This document shows, one piece after another, positions 53,288 to 63,735 of a DNA stretch of 64,000 bases. How positions within the stretch are numbered: position 1 is the stretch's first letter; each line of letters starts with the position of its first letter. The translations under genes were made by a program, and so were the position numbers. Source of the stretch: Alentia gelatinosa. Taxonomy: Eukaryota; Annelida; Polychaeta; Phyllodocida; Polynoidae. Below the pieces are notes generated by a model, which was given only the letters and a program-made list of their open reading frames with translations, was not told where the DNA came from and did no database searches. Location of the stretch: assembly GCA_950022655.1 (NCBI GenBank), contig OX465582.1, forward strand, positions 94,812,704 through 94,876,703, given 5' to 3'.

Positions 53288-53715
53288 CCAAACCGATGTT
53301 TGGTTTAGGCAAGGTTGTACAATAGTGGACCATTTCACAGAGACTCTGAGTGGAGAGCAATCAATGCATTGATGCACTTCCCAAACCGATATTTGGTTAG
53401 AGCAAGCTTTCCGAATGGGGCAGTGTACCACAGAGGCTGTGACTGGAGAGCAAGTATCATAAAGACATTTCTTTCTAATCTTCTATTATTAGACCATGAC
53501 CAATCGCTCAAGAGCAATAAAACCTCATTGACCCATTGGTGCTTGATATATGTGGATCCTAGACACAGGCTGTTGCAGGATTGACAAGCTAGCTTGGTGC
53601 AAGTGGGTTAGAGAAAACTACCCATAGACTGAATGTAACCCCAACCTATTAATTGTTATTTATCCACAATTGCACGCTTATTCATCAATGATAAACTTTA
53701 TATTTGCTCTTAGTT
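53288..53715 (-). repeat. K interspersed repeat, copy 5, with a 93-bp tandem duplication
   Basis: At 53288 and 53381, CCAAACCGATRTTTGGTT begins two direct units of about 93 bp, each ending GTGGAGAGCAA or CTGGAGAGCAA. K landmarks follow in inverse order: GACCATGACCAATCGCTC, GTGGATCCTAGACACAGG, GGTGCAAGTGGGTTAG, TTCATCAATGATAAAC. It faces copy 4 about 270 bp away. Confidence 0.6.
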
Positions 53716-54082
53716 ATATACAAACAGTTCTAAAACAAAGGTTTGATCTTCCATTGTTGGCAACAGCCACTGGCTGCGCAAGAATAACCTTGCATGTGGT
53801 GCCTTTGAGTGCAGTAGTAACCGACTTCAATGGCAAATTATAGTAAATTTTGAATTTTTCTGTTTACTCACCATATCTAAAAAAAACTAAGATTCTGCTC
53901 GGATCCGCTTGGAGTTTCTCCCGCATATAGGGGCAGAGTGAACCAATAATTTCTTTGAACTAGGACCTTTAAAAGGTTACACACTTTCCAGTTCGTGCTG
54001 TCATTATGTCTTCAAAGGCAGAGCTCTTTGAGACCTCACTTTGTCATAGCTATTGCTCATTACATCTTGTAATTATACGTAC

Positions 54083-54376
54083 TATGGAGAAACCAAACAA
54101 GAGTTAGTCTTCTTGTTGTTTATCGCACGACGGCAAGGCGAAGCCGAGAGCAGTAATACGCAATCTTGCCGGAGTGCAATGAACAATAACACGACTAACT
54201 TGAGTTTGGTTTAGAATTTATCCTACCCCGCCCGTCTAAATTACTTCTACATTAACAAATGATGTCATTTGTCAAGTTTATCCCACTAGAGTGATATTTT
54301 TCATTTTTCTGAACTCCAGACCGAATACAGTGACCCAATGTTAAGCCTATGGAGTTTTTTATTAGGAGTAGGATAA
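54083..54376 (+). mobile_element. PM-B element, GGAGAAACCAAAC-arm subfamily, copy 2
   Basis: The palindrome starts CTATGGAGAAACCAAACAAG and ends GAGTTTGGTTT, with core AAGGCGAAGCCGAG (54135-54148); the left half is about 25 bp shorter than in copy 1. The module runs from TTATCCTACCCC (54218) to GGAGTAGGATAA (54376), with CCCAATGTTAAGCCTATGG. Confidence 0.8.
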
Positions 54377-54658
54377 TATAGATATATATTAATTCAAATC
54401 AGGGTGGTATCTCAGGAACCCAGTCAGAAGTGATCGTTTGAGGTTATTATTATTGCTTACATGCCGTATTTAGTGATTAAGTTTCCGATGTTCATTTCAA
54501 ACACTATTACCGTAATAAATAGACTTGGAAGATAATGTCCCCCCGCTCCGGGAGGTAGAGGAAACATGCATCGAATTCTAGTACAATTAGTTAGACTAAT
54601 CATATAGTATATATCACTGCAGGAGAGGTGAAATAGCTTGAATGGCTTTCCAATGCGT

Positions 54659-54690
54659 CCACCACCCCCACCCCCACCCCCACCCCCCTC
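54659..54690. repeat. C-rich (CCCCCA)n tract
   Basis: A short CACCCCCACCCCC tract, probably slippage-derived, explains the Gly-rich minus-strand ORF at 54457-54753. Confidence 0.8.
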
Positions 54691-55048
54691 TACCCCGATA
54701 TTGCTGTTGTATATACATTGTATTTGAATTGAGACATGAATTTCCATAATCATTGCTTATAACTAAGCTGAAGATCATAGATGGTGATTATCGTGATTGA
54801 TATCACTGTAGAATGACCAATCCTAGATTTCCTGCCTAAATATGTCTCTCTTTATCTCTATATTTACATTCATTTGATAGTAAATACGGCCGCTTGTATC
54901 TAAAACCAGCCAATGTTATGTATATCTCTATCACTCACTCCACTTTTTCTGCATATTATTCGCTCGCTTAGTCTATTTCTCTTGCCATTGTTTTTAGACT
55001 CGGATCTTACGCCCCCGTAAAGTAGGGTAGGATTTGCAGCGCATACAT

Positions 55049-55237
55049 AAGGCCCGTTTCCATTGGCCGACAGACACTGTGTAGATTTTCTGTGTTCTCC
55101 CAATAGCCTATTTCCATTTTGCTTCAGCAGTACTAAGGTCCTCCCTAACGGTATATCGGTGATGGCCAATGGAAATAGGCTATTAGGAAAACAAACAAAA
55201 ATTCACACTGTGTTTGTCGACCAATGGAGAAAGGCCT
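55049..55237. mobile_element. G MITE, copy 2
   Basis: AGGCCCGTTTCCATTGGCCG pairs with CGACCAATGGAGAAAGGCCT. GATTTTCTGTGTTCTCC and GGCCAATGGAAATAGGCTAT are inside, as in copy 1. Confidence 0.8.
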
Positions 55238-55599
55238 GTATACTCAATTAAAATGCCCCTTCTGGTCCCCAACCTGAGCACTTCGTGGTATGTACGTTTA
55301 TGTCAGGAGCTCGGGGACCAGACTGAGGAGGAGAGTAAGACGAGACTCTGTTGAAACCCCAAAAGTGTCGACCTCTCTCTCCAGACAGAGACAACAACAC
55401 CAGCCTGGAGTTTAAAGACAAATGCTGGTAGTTGGGTGAAGTCGAAATTCTATTGATTTTTGCAAATAACTCTGGATAATATAAGTTCCATATATCAGCA
55501 AATAGAAAATGCAAAGATATTGGCATGTCCCCATGCTAACTTCTATGAGAAGGCCATCTGAAAATGTAAGTTCTAAACTATTGGTGTCTATGGGAAACT

Positions 55600-55907
55600 G
55601 CCATATTTTGACTTTGTTGCTAGATGACACTGATGTTCTATTGCTATCTTCTAACTTTGATCTCAATCGGGTCACAGTCTGGAGAAAGCGAAATTTATTC
55701 CTATGACAACACAGGCGGCCAGGGAACTGGAGGAGGGGAGGAGTGGTAGGAGGAGGTTTAGGGTTACAGGTAGTGTCGTGGGGCCATAAACAGGAGATTC
55801 TGTTCATAGTGGATAAGTCTTTGATTCATGGGCCAGTCATGAACTTTAATTTTGATTTTGTTTAATCATTTAATGAATGTTCATAATCAAAGACTTGAGC
55901 AAGTCTA
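55600..55907 (-). mobile_element. J element, long form, copy 8 (partial)
   Basis: CTTTGATCTCAATCGGGTCA, CCTATGACAACACAGG, GGATAAGTCTTTGATTCATG and CAAAGACTTGAGCAAGTCTA are J long-form sequences in inverse order. The far end is not identifiable. Confidence 0.6.
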
Positions 55908-56014
55908 GTAATGCCTGACCTGACTGAATTATGGACTAGTGTGATCGGGCAGAGTCGGCCTGTCAATGTCTCATAGGCTTTTAGGCTTTCCTGATTCAAT
56001 CTTTAAATACTACC

Positions 56015-56241
56015 CTGGGACCCGTTTGATAATCTGAGATCGTACTGAAGACCCTTTTCTGTACATCGTACAAGGATTATCGTTTAATGATATTCAAGTC
56101 TGTTCACTAAGACAATATTAGCCTAGCTATCCATAACATTGTCCATAAGTGTTGAATAAAGTTGACCCACATTGTCCCTGGGTCTCTATGGCATACAGAA
56201 AAGGGTCTCCATTGTAGACCTAGATTATTAAACAAGCCCCT
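56015..56241. mobile_element. F element (hAT-like), copy 6
   Basis: GGGACCCGTTTGATAATCTG and AGATTATTAAACAAGCCCCT are inverted ends, with GTCCCTGGGTCTCTATGGC near the right. An isolated F right arm (GATCCTAGATTATTAAACGG) lies 120 bp further at 56363-56393. Confidence 0.7.
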
Positions 56242-56393
56242 GTTTTGTGAAATTACAGAGTACAGGGACCAGGGTCGGGCCTATGAGTTATAAGAGGTCT
56301 TATGAAATATAATGGAACAAGCATAGTTTCACCATTTTCCTACAATTTATACAAAACTCCATATTCGATCCTAGATTATTAAACGGGCCCTTG

Positions 56394-57464
56394 CTTTGTG
56401 TATTGAAAATAACCACAACAACAACATCCCTGTAGTACCCGTGATGAAATCCCTTTTCCATATACTACTCATGCATTGACCAGTGGCTAACAAAGGAAAA
56501 GAAACAGACCGCTTTAAGGTAAGTGTAGCCTATATCCTGCCTTTATTCCTTGTCCTGCATCCAATTGCACGTAGTAATGGCTAAGAAAAGTCCTGATGTA
56601 TTTCTGTTTCAATCGGCACGCCGGCTTTGCAATTTCGATTCACATATGAGTAAGATGATAGGTTCTATCCCCGGTGAGTATCAAATTATATTCCCGGTCC
56701 TTTAATTAGAATCGCTGGAGTCACATACCAAAGGTGGTATTCTGTGCGTGGGGTGATATGCTTGAGTGAGCAGTCAGTGGTCCGTACCAGGGCAGTGTGA
56801 CAAGGCACACCTGTTGTTCATTTCATCTTCTTGTAATTTATCTCCACCCACCCATAGGTATCACGTAACTTGCCTCTCACCTGCCAATGCATAGAACACC
56901 TGTGATGCAACAGAGGTTCGGGGATATTCTGGAGGTTTTGCTGTGAATCAGTAGGCCTTCCCTCGGTAGGCATGATTTTTGTGTGTCATATATGTATATG
57001 TATGTATAACGTTTTTTCATTCGTTCTTTTGAATGATGACTCAGCAAGATTTTCCTGTATGGATCTGAAACTGGATACACATGTACTCGGAGCGTACCTG
57101 AATAACTCACCCAGGTAAGACGTACGTCATGCTTATTAAAAATGAGAAAAGAAGTACATCGATATCATTGGTGCACATGTATGCAAGGAATCTTATAGAT
57201 CTAATTCAGTAAAGTTTTTTGTGTAAGTATTTTTTTACTATACCCCTAGTTATGTTATACTTCCTATCTGGCTATAGTGGTCCTTTTAGGCTAATAAATA
57301 AAGGGACATTTCCTTGTTGGTTGCAGTCTTGGAACTACTTTGGTATAGAGTGCAAAATAATTCGCGTTTTCTTGAAATGTTGAAATTAAAAAAAAAAAAA
57401 AATTTAAAATTCTTTAACAATTGCTTCCAGGAACCCTGCTCTTTCATGTCTATAAAATTTGCGT
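56394..57464. other. Unassigned sequence, about 1.1 kb
   Basis: An A run lies at 57388-57402, and CTTTAAG/GTAAGTGTAG near 56513-56525 is a donor-like sequence without coding context. No gene is recognised. Confidence 0.35.
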
Positions 57465-57751
57465 AAGGCCCGGCATCCACCTACTACGATATGGCTCCGA
57501 TATGCTCGACTATGCACCTCCCGATAAAAAAATCAAAATCGCGTCGGAAGGTCAGCTAATATCGGAGCAGTTGACCACGTTCCTGCGATTAGACACCGAT
57601 AAAAACCCCATACAATGCGTGGTGGATTGGCATGTGTGGACATATGTCTACGATTTTGCACTTTCCCGATATGTGTCCGATTTTTGCTTTTTGTATCGGT
57701 GCCATATCGGTAGGTCTAAATTTCTATCGTAGTAGGTGGACGCCAGGCCTT
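57465..57751. mobile_element. H MITE, copy 3
   Basis: AAGGCCCGGCATCCACCTAC pairs with GTAGGTGGACGCCAGGCCTT, followed by CTACGATA/TATCGTAG. The interior matches the 39123 copy (ATCAAAATCGCGTCGGAAGG, GTATCGGTGCCATATCGG). ORFs across it are repeat-derived. Confidence 0.85.
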
Positions 57752-58536
57752 AAACGTCGTGGTGCTACTTGGTTTCCAATACCTATTGTCTGCCGTTTTC
57801 TTTCCATTGCTCTAGCACCAAACCAAAAAAAAAAACCACCATCACCCGCCCCCTCCCACCCCCCCTCCCTCCCCATTCCCTCCACACCAACTGGTCCTAA
57901 ATTCCTGAGGGCCTAGTGCTGACATCCACCACCTGACGGCGCCACTGCCAGTCAGTCCCCGGCTGAGGGCATGCAGGTATATATCGGGTGTCAGGTGGTA
58001 GGCCCCTCACTCCTCACTCACAGGGATGTGAGCTTGGCCGGTCAATCCCGTGAACCAGGTAGAAATTAATTAAGATAGCCGAGCATACTGAGGGCTATTG
58101 AGGGCCTAATGAGCCTCAGAGATGGGGCCAGATACAGCACACACGCCCCTCTTTTCACCTGTCCACCGGCTATCGGCTTGGGCGATAATAGGGGTAGATA
58201 ACGAGGTTGATAAGGCCCAGCGCGACACACCTTAGTCGGTGGGGTGTGACGTCATGAACGGCTGACTGAGCACTGCTCGGGGTGTACTCCTAAATGAAAC
58301 ATCTGTGAGTAAAGTAAACAGACACGCGATATTTAGGACTCTTGTGAATATAGGACTCAGGAATGTGGTAGTTCAGTGATGTGTTAGATTTACACAATTT
58401 CTAAGTGGACCTATATTAAAAGAATATGGATCATGCAATTGAATGCAAAATATATATTTGTTTTCTTGAGTTTTTGACATGGCGAAATATTAAGGTCTGG
58501 CCCCACTTTAGTCCATATATCATGCACACACATACG

Positions 58537-58537
<1 letters not shown>
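57752..58537. other. Unassigned sequence, moderately GC-rich in the middle
   Basis: CGGCGCCACTGCCAGTC lies near 57938. A C-rich and A-rich patch at 57820-57880 distorts ORF calls. No gene is recognised. Confidence 0.35.

Positions 58538-58585
<48 letters not shown>
58538..58585. repeat. (TA)n microsatellite
   Basis: An uninterrupted TA run of about 48 bp follows CACACACATACGC. Confidence 0.9.
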
Positions 58586-58590
<5 letters not shown>

Positions 58591-59076
58591 GCCATAAGCG
58601 TTGCACCAATGGAGTATACCCTGTACCTTTCCTGCGACTGAGTGCAACGAATCCGTTGGGTAATAAAATTGGTCGAGAATGCATTAGAAACTAACTAGAA
58701 ACATGAATAAATTGATCTGAATAGGAAGGATTCCGACTATATTTCACCCATCTTAACATGTTTATCATATCCATGTTCCTGATACTATAAATCGTTGGTG
58801 TTGACAGGACTACTTGATACATGGTTATGCAGGTAGTTCACCTGTCTGTGAAAACAACCATTCCGAATCATGTATATACAAGGAGAGATCAGCAGGGGTG
58901 CGGCTGGCCAGATACACTGATCCCCTGGGACAGGGGGAGGGAGGGATGTGAGACAGCAGGTGTGGGTGCAGGAAGCGGGTGGGGATACCAGGATGTATTT
59001 CCGTGGATCATCCTAGAAGTCCTCCTCTCCTGGTCTCCCGTCTGGTCCTACATGGGTGGCTTCGTGTACATCAAGC

Positions 59077-59355
59077 CTATCCGTTGGCTCCGTCCAATAA
59101 TTCTACCCAAATCGCCGGCGGGACTTCTACGTCTTTCTCCCCTTCGATTTTTTGTTGTTGTTGCAGAATCTCTGGCTTGCTCGCTACACAAGTCGCCATC
59201 GTTACCCTACAGTCCCCCGCCTCCTTTCCACCGACTCTCGTATCCTCTGTGTAGGTGTCATCTTCGTCCCCTTGTGCAGGAGGTAGGTTTGGGTTTTGGC
59301 GCCAATCCTTGCTTGTTTTCCTAGCGACCGGAGCAGACGACACACGCTGCACCAT
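59077..59355 (-). CDS. Candidate first coding exon, uncharacterised protein
   Basis: A minus-strand frame of 92 codons starts at the ATG complementary to 59353-59355, directly downstream of a CpG-rich promoter-like segment. The start I chose is the first true ATG; an upstream in-frame TTG is ignored. The product begins MVQRVSSAPVARKTSKDWRQ and is hydrophilic, with an acidic stretch (GDEDDTYTED), a QQQQ run and a mixed charged C-terminus, unlike the compositional ORFs elsewhere. No signal peptide, membrane segment or known domain is seen. A donor such as AGG/GTAACG inside the frame could end the exon earlier; otherwise it stops at TAG (59077-59079). It may be a gene's first exon or chance. Function unknown. 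Confidence 0.3.
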   Translation of the reverse strand: MVQRVSSAPVARKTSKDWRQNPNLPPAQGDEDDTYTEDTRVGGKEAGDCRVTMATCVASKPEILQQQQKIEGEKDVEVPPAIWVELLDGANG

Positions 59356-59640
59356 CTGCAACTTCCGCGGTGTGAGTTTCCTCGCCGAGAGTCACGTGAC
59401 CAAACAAACGCTGGCCCGTCGGCGTCCGCGGCGCGGGTATCGTGGCCGAGCCCCGCGGCCGACGCGTCTCCCAGCGTCCACCGCGCCCCGGAAACGCGAC
59501 GCGCTCATTTGTAAGGAGACGCTGCTACTTGCCATCTTCTATCGCGTCATTTCCGGTGCGAACTGGACGCCCGACATCCATCCCGAACGAGCCGCTCGCT
59601 TTCTCGTGCACTCTCGCGAGATATCGACTTTGTGTATACT
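59340..59640. promoter_or_regulatory. CpG island, probable bidirectional promoter
   Basis: Motifs include GTCACGTGAC at 59391-59400 (perfect E-box palindrome, USF/TFE type), CGGAAGT on the minus strand at about 59362-59368 (ETS), GCCATCTTCT near 59530 (YY1-like, minus), ATTTCCGG near 59549 (ETS), and TCTCGCGAGA at 59612-59621 (BANP/Kaiso-type palindrome). Such combinations are usual in animal CpG-island promoters. The candidate minus-strand exon lies at the left edge. The 192-codon plus-strand frame at 59255-59833 runs through the island into a foldback and is not convincing. Confidence 0.5.
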
Positions 59641-59689
59641 TGTATGTATATATCATGATTTCCATGGACTCTTAAGCGATCTAGTAGAT

Positions 59690-60030
59690 ATATATCCACA
59701 TCCGGTGTGCTGCGATAGTTTGTTACCCTGCGATAACCTATTATTATCGCCCACTCAATATATATATACGCATGCGTCGGGACACGTTCTTCGGTTCAGA
59801 AATCACGGACTATTGGACGTACTACTATTTTGATGTGATTTTAATGTAAATAAATGAAAAGAATAGTATTTCAGTGAGAATTACATGTCGTGATATATGT
59901 CATGATATGCTTAATTTCAGCAAACTTTTCACTCTCCAATCGTGGACTTCAACACTGCGCATGATCTCGCATACTATGGACGATAATAACGTGTTATCGC
60001 AGGGTAACAAACTATCGCACTACACTGGTC
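59690..60030. mobile_element. Foldback element with GCGATAGTTTGTTACCCTGC arms
   Basis: TGCGATAGTTTGTTACCCTG, CGATAACCTATTATTATCG at 59710-59748 is inverted at 59980-60020 (CGATAATAACGTGTTATCG, CAGGGTAACAAACTATCGCA). The arms are about 40-60 bp of good match around a 230-bp spacer. No other copy is seen here. Confidence 0.65.
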
Positions 60031-60429
60031 AACGTGAAGTCTTGCGAGATATAGATGTAGCTAGGCTTTCACAAATATGTGGATGAGTGTTAGGAAGGAT
60101 CTTGACGATCTGTAGGTGCCCCCATTTCCTTTCAGATTTAATATTTTAAGTATATCAAGGAAGTGTATATACGTCGGTAAAAGACTAGGGGTATCAGTGA
60201 AGCTGGAGACACACCAAGCAAGTCAAGCCATCAAATTCCGGAATCGCCAAAACAAAATGGCATGTATGTGAAATATCACCCACAAATAATCTAGGATATC
60301 AAAAGCAATAATCAGATAAAATATGAAATAATAGCTCAAAATCGCTGCCCTTTTTTGCTTGGTGTGTCCACGGTATAATGAACGACTGCAAAGACTGTGA
60401 GTTTAACGTACTTAGGAGATGGTTTGGTG

Positions 60430-60620
60430 AGAACGGTTTGGCGGGACACTGAAGGTGATGGACATGGACAAAAGTCGTCTGCTTACACAGATGGAGCGTT
60501 TCACGTCCGCGCGGCCAAACACGACCTTTGACCTTTGCCTGCACGGGTCACGTGATGGCAACAGGCTCTGCCACAACACGCTCCGTACCGTCCCATCCCC
60601 GGGCCTGGAAGCGATTTGTT
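60430..60620. promoter_or_regulatory. CpG-rich segment with a DR1-like nuclear receptor site
   Basis: On the minus strand AGGTCAAAGGTCG (about 60522-60534) is a direct repeat of AGGTCA-type half-sites with 1-bp spacing, the RXR/HNF4 type. GGTCACGTGATGG (E-box) follows at about 60547. A 103-codon minus frame (60412-60723) overlaps and has no known domain. Promoter or enhancer use is inference. Confidence 0.35.
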
Positions 60621-60978
60621 GAAATGGGCATTTTGTTCCGCTTCCAACTCCAGTGAATACAGAAAGAGGATAACTCCATTTAATATCACACCCCATCTCT
60701 AAGGGTTTTAATAATTCTGTCAACTGCGGACACCTATAGAGTGTAAGTATGATTAATATAGTAGAGGGTAATTAAGTCAATAAGTATTCTCTTCTGTATT
60801 CGATCATACTGAAAAATCTTATGACCACAGCGTATATATATACCTGATAGTATCACCATCTTGTTCATCAGCAATAAATAAATAGTTATAAATAGATTGT
60901 TATTGTATATAAAAAGCAGCGGAATAATATAATAATATATATGGCCTATATATGATACATATATGGATTTTTTTCGGA

Positions 60979-60984
<6 letters not shown>

Positions 60985-61048
<64 letters not shown>
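60985..61048. repeat. (AT)n microsatellite
   Basis: An AT run of about 64 bp is preceded by other AT-rich blocks and followed by TTTATTTATATAAGG. Confidence 0.9.
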
Positions 61049-61052
<4 letters not shown>

Positions 61053-61129
61053 TTATATAAGGAATTAATTTCACATATTGCAAAGAATTAATTTTACATA
61101 TTGCTTCAATGTAGACTAGACGTAAATCA

Positions 61130-61235
61130 TTAATTCAAATCCCTCCGCCCCCCCCCCCCCCCCATCTCGTTGTAGGATTGCCCCCAAATAAAATCACTTT
61201 TAATTAATTAGCTTGTCTGGTTTTCTGTGGATTAT
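61130..61235 (+). repeat. C-tract repeat related to 17880-17980
   Basis: A 16-bp C run (61148-61163) and CCATCTCGTTGTAGGATTGC, then TAGCTTGTCTGGTTTTCTGT, parallel the 17.9-kb copy. Confidence 0.45.
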
Positions 61236-61499
61236 ATTACATCTTGATAATCACAGTTTAGTGGGTATGGCCTACAGAGAATTGTCTACGTCCAGTAAAC
61301 GCTAGGCCTGTAATGGCGTGCGTTCCCCGCATATTGGGTCCGCTTAGTAATGTAGGCCAAACAGTCCAGTTAACCGCCATGCAGAAATTGGAGTCGGTAA
61401 AAATATGGACTGCTGCAGATTCTGCTTGTATGATCAAAGAAGCGGCGGGGCGACGATGAAAAAGTGGCGACAACTCGGGGGAGTATCATCCCCGCACTC

Positions 61500-61985
61500 G
61501 GCAGTCATTTCACGCATGCGCAGTCAATAAGTGCATGGTCATCCGGAAACAGGCCTGCAAAATGTCGTCTGCTCAGAAGAGCCATCATACGACCCATTGA
61601 AACTGTCACTCACAGCTAGAGGACTGGAAGATCGGCCCAACCTGAACTCACAGGACTTCACCACCCACCATCCGGGCACTCCCTTGGCCTACCACGTGAC
61701 CCTTATACATCCCCCTGATTGGCTACCAAGCGCCTCCGCGTCGTTTTCCACCATTTTGGAAAATCAGCCAATCAGCGGTCAGCTTCTTCGACTTCCGGTC
61801 AGATTTCGCCAGGCTTCACTTAGCGCGCCCCAAACTCGATCCTCCTGACCTTGAGGTTGATCTCTGACCTTTGATTTGACCTCTGCGGCGCTGGAGGTCG
61901 GCGGGCGGCCATATTAGACGCTACATATCACACCTGTGCTACGTGTGGGTGTCTGCAAGTGTCCACGTGATTTATTTCGCTGCAG
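61500..61985 (+). promoter_or_regulatory. CpG-rich promoter with CCAAT box and possible non-coding first exon
   Basis: ACGCATGCGCAGT (NRF1-like) is near 61513, CAGCCAATCAGCG (CCAAT/NF-Y) near 61766, and GACTTCCGGTC (ETS) near 61790. TGACCTTGA (61846-61854, monomeric NR5A/ERR type) and two TGACCT half-sites (61865 and 61877) follow. CTGCAG/GTAAAAGG at 61980-61992 is a good plus-strand splice donor, suggesting a first exon ending at 61985. ORF 61531-61848 is unlikely to be real. The downstream gene is not identified. Confidence 0.45.
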
Positions 61986-61991
61986 GTAAAA

Positions 61992-62796
61992 GGATACATG
62001 GTGAAGAAGGTTGACCGGGACTATTTCAACTCTTTGCTGATATCAATCTCTATCTCCGTCACCGATCTACCCCTATCCTCCTCTGTTGACAAATTGTAGT
62101 AATTTGGATGTACACGAACATATAAACTTTCTCTAAAAGTCCAAAAGTGTCTCAAACTTCGGGCTTCTAAAAATCACATTTAATTATTTTTTAATTAAAC
62201 AGAAGTGCTATTCGCCTCGTATCTTAAATCTTAGAGAATCACATTTAATTTCATCTTCTTTGATCAAAATTGTGTTCTCGTACACTGTCTATCAATATTA
62301 CTCCCGCATTTTTGACTAACTTGTTGTGCCGTCCTTCTTTCCTACTTCCATAAGTTTATGCTAAAATTAAGGGGAGATGGAAAATACTTTCGAGATATAC
62401 TTTCGAACTAGAACAAAAACGAAATAGTTAGATGTAACCAGGCAGAATGTATTAATAAATAACAATAAATAAAGCCCCCTATTAAACTGAAAAAAGAATT
62501 GTTCTCATGCCCCTCCTTTGACATTCTTCTGATTGTACTCATAAGAAGAAGGGCATCGTAGAACAACACAGCCTTTTTTTACTATCTCCTATATGATGGA
62601 TTTTTATTGCACTTTTATGACGAATCATTGTGCAACTCACACAGTTAATGGATGAATGACTAGAGGAATAAGTAAATACATTGATAAACCATTTCATGAG
62701 CACACGACTACTAAGCTGTAATGAAGGAGTGCAGAAATGAGATAAAGGGGTGCAAATTTAAGAAATAGGAATGTACGTTTGCATAAAGATTGAAAA
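61992..62796. other. Unassigned AT-rich sequence
   Basis: No gene is recognised; if the donor at 61985 is used this would be intron. Confidence 0.35.
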
Positions 62797-62982
62797 GGGG
62801 TCATCCATAAAGTACGTACGCACTGAGGATGGTGGGGGAGGTTAAACAAATTTCGAAGGTAGGGGGAGTGTAAATCTTTTTTGGAAAATTTTGCGTATCT
62901 TTGTTCTATTGTGCACAAGATCGGGAGGGGGTCGGAGTAAAAGAATTCGTAAATTCTGCGTACAAACTTTATGGATGGCCCC
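62797..62982. mobile_element. W MITE, copy 2
   Basis: GGGGTCATCCATAAAGTACG on the left and ACTTTATGGATGGCCCC on the right are inverted ends. ATTGTGCACAAGATCGGGAG and GCGTATCTTTGTTCTATTG correspond, inverted, to the 6.8-kb copy. Confidence 0.8.
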
Positions 62983-63099
62983 AAATTCACTTTGATCCGA
63001 AAACATTGTCATAAAATCTAGAGGGAAAAAACAACTTATCCATAGATAGACATATACGCAGATAGAAGCGTGGATCCCGAGAAGAACCCAGACACATGG

Positions 63100-63560
63100 A
63101 TCTCCTTTGTTTTACCATTCCTGGTAATGGGGTGTCCCTCGTACCCCTCCTACCCACACCTGGCCCAAGTTACCCTGTCGCACCGGCTCTCATGTACCCC
63201 TCCACTTCACTCCTACACGCTATTATACCCTCACCATCCGGCCAAGTGTGGTGCAGTTCAGCAGGAGAGCGAATATTTACAAACCATCGCGGGAGGTTGA
63301 GCGTGTATCAATTGTCCAGTGCGGGCACTAGCCTTTCAGCCACCATTAATACTCGTCCTCCCCGCTAGGTGGCTTCCGTAGGCGGCGAACGCTAGCGTCC
63401 CCGTATTTACCTTGCCCCGGCGGGAGGGTTGTTTACAAGTGCGCGATCGGCTGATTTGTTTATTTGTTCGACGCCATGTTGTCACAGCGGGGCACCAGAG
63501 GGCGCCACGTAATACCGTGCAAGGCATCCTGGGTAGACGCACGATGCGCAGACGACATTT
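63100..63560. promoter_or_regulatory. CpG-rich segment with two CTCF-like motifs
   Basis: CCCGCTAGGTGGCTTCC at about 63361 and GGCACCAGAGGGCGCCACG at about 63484 each differ by one base from the CCASYAGRKGGC core and lie in the same orientation, about 120 bp apart. CATCCTGGGTAG (weak ZNF143-like) and GATGCGCAGACG (NRF1-like) follow. Overlapping ORFs on both strands have no domain. Confidence 0.35.
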
Positions 63561-63735
63561 GAATTTTATATTTTGGGAGTGATATTTAAATCGCACACAT
63601 GTTGTTGTGACTGGATAAAGTGTGTTTGAACATAGCTTTACCACATGGGTGGCTGGAAACTGCAGTGAATATGTCTTCTTGGCATGCTATCCATTTTAGA
63701 CATCATTTTACATGTATTCTTAATCTATACATAGA

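Noticed and set aside
57421..57916. ORFs of 94-103 codons resembling ORFs at 33221-33460
   Set aside because: Both are readings of the H MITE, so similarity reflects the repeat rather than a protein family.
58821..59324. 167-codon plus-strand ORF
   Set aside because: It is antisense to the more protein-like 92-codon minus frame, is low-complexity near its end, and has no recognised domain.
59255..59833. 192-codon plus-strand ORF
   Set aside because: It runs from GC-rich promoter sequence into AT-rich foldback DNA with a change of composition, and no domain is recognisable.
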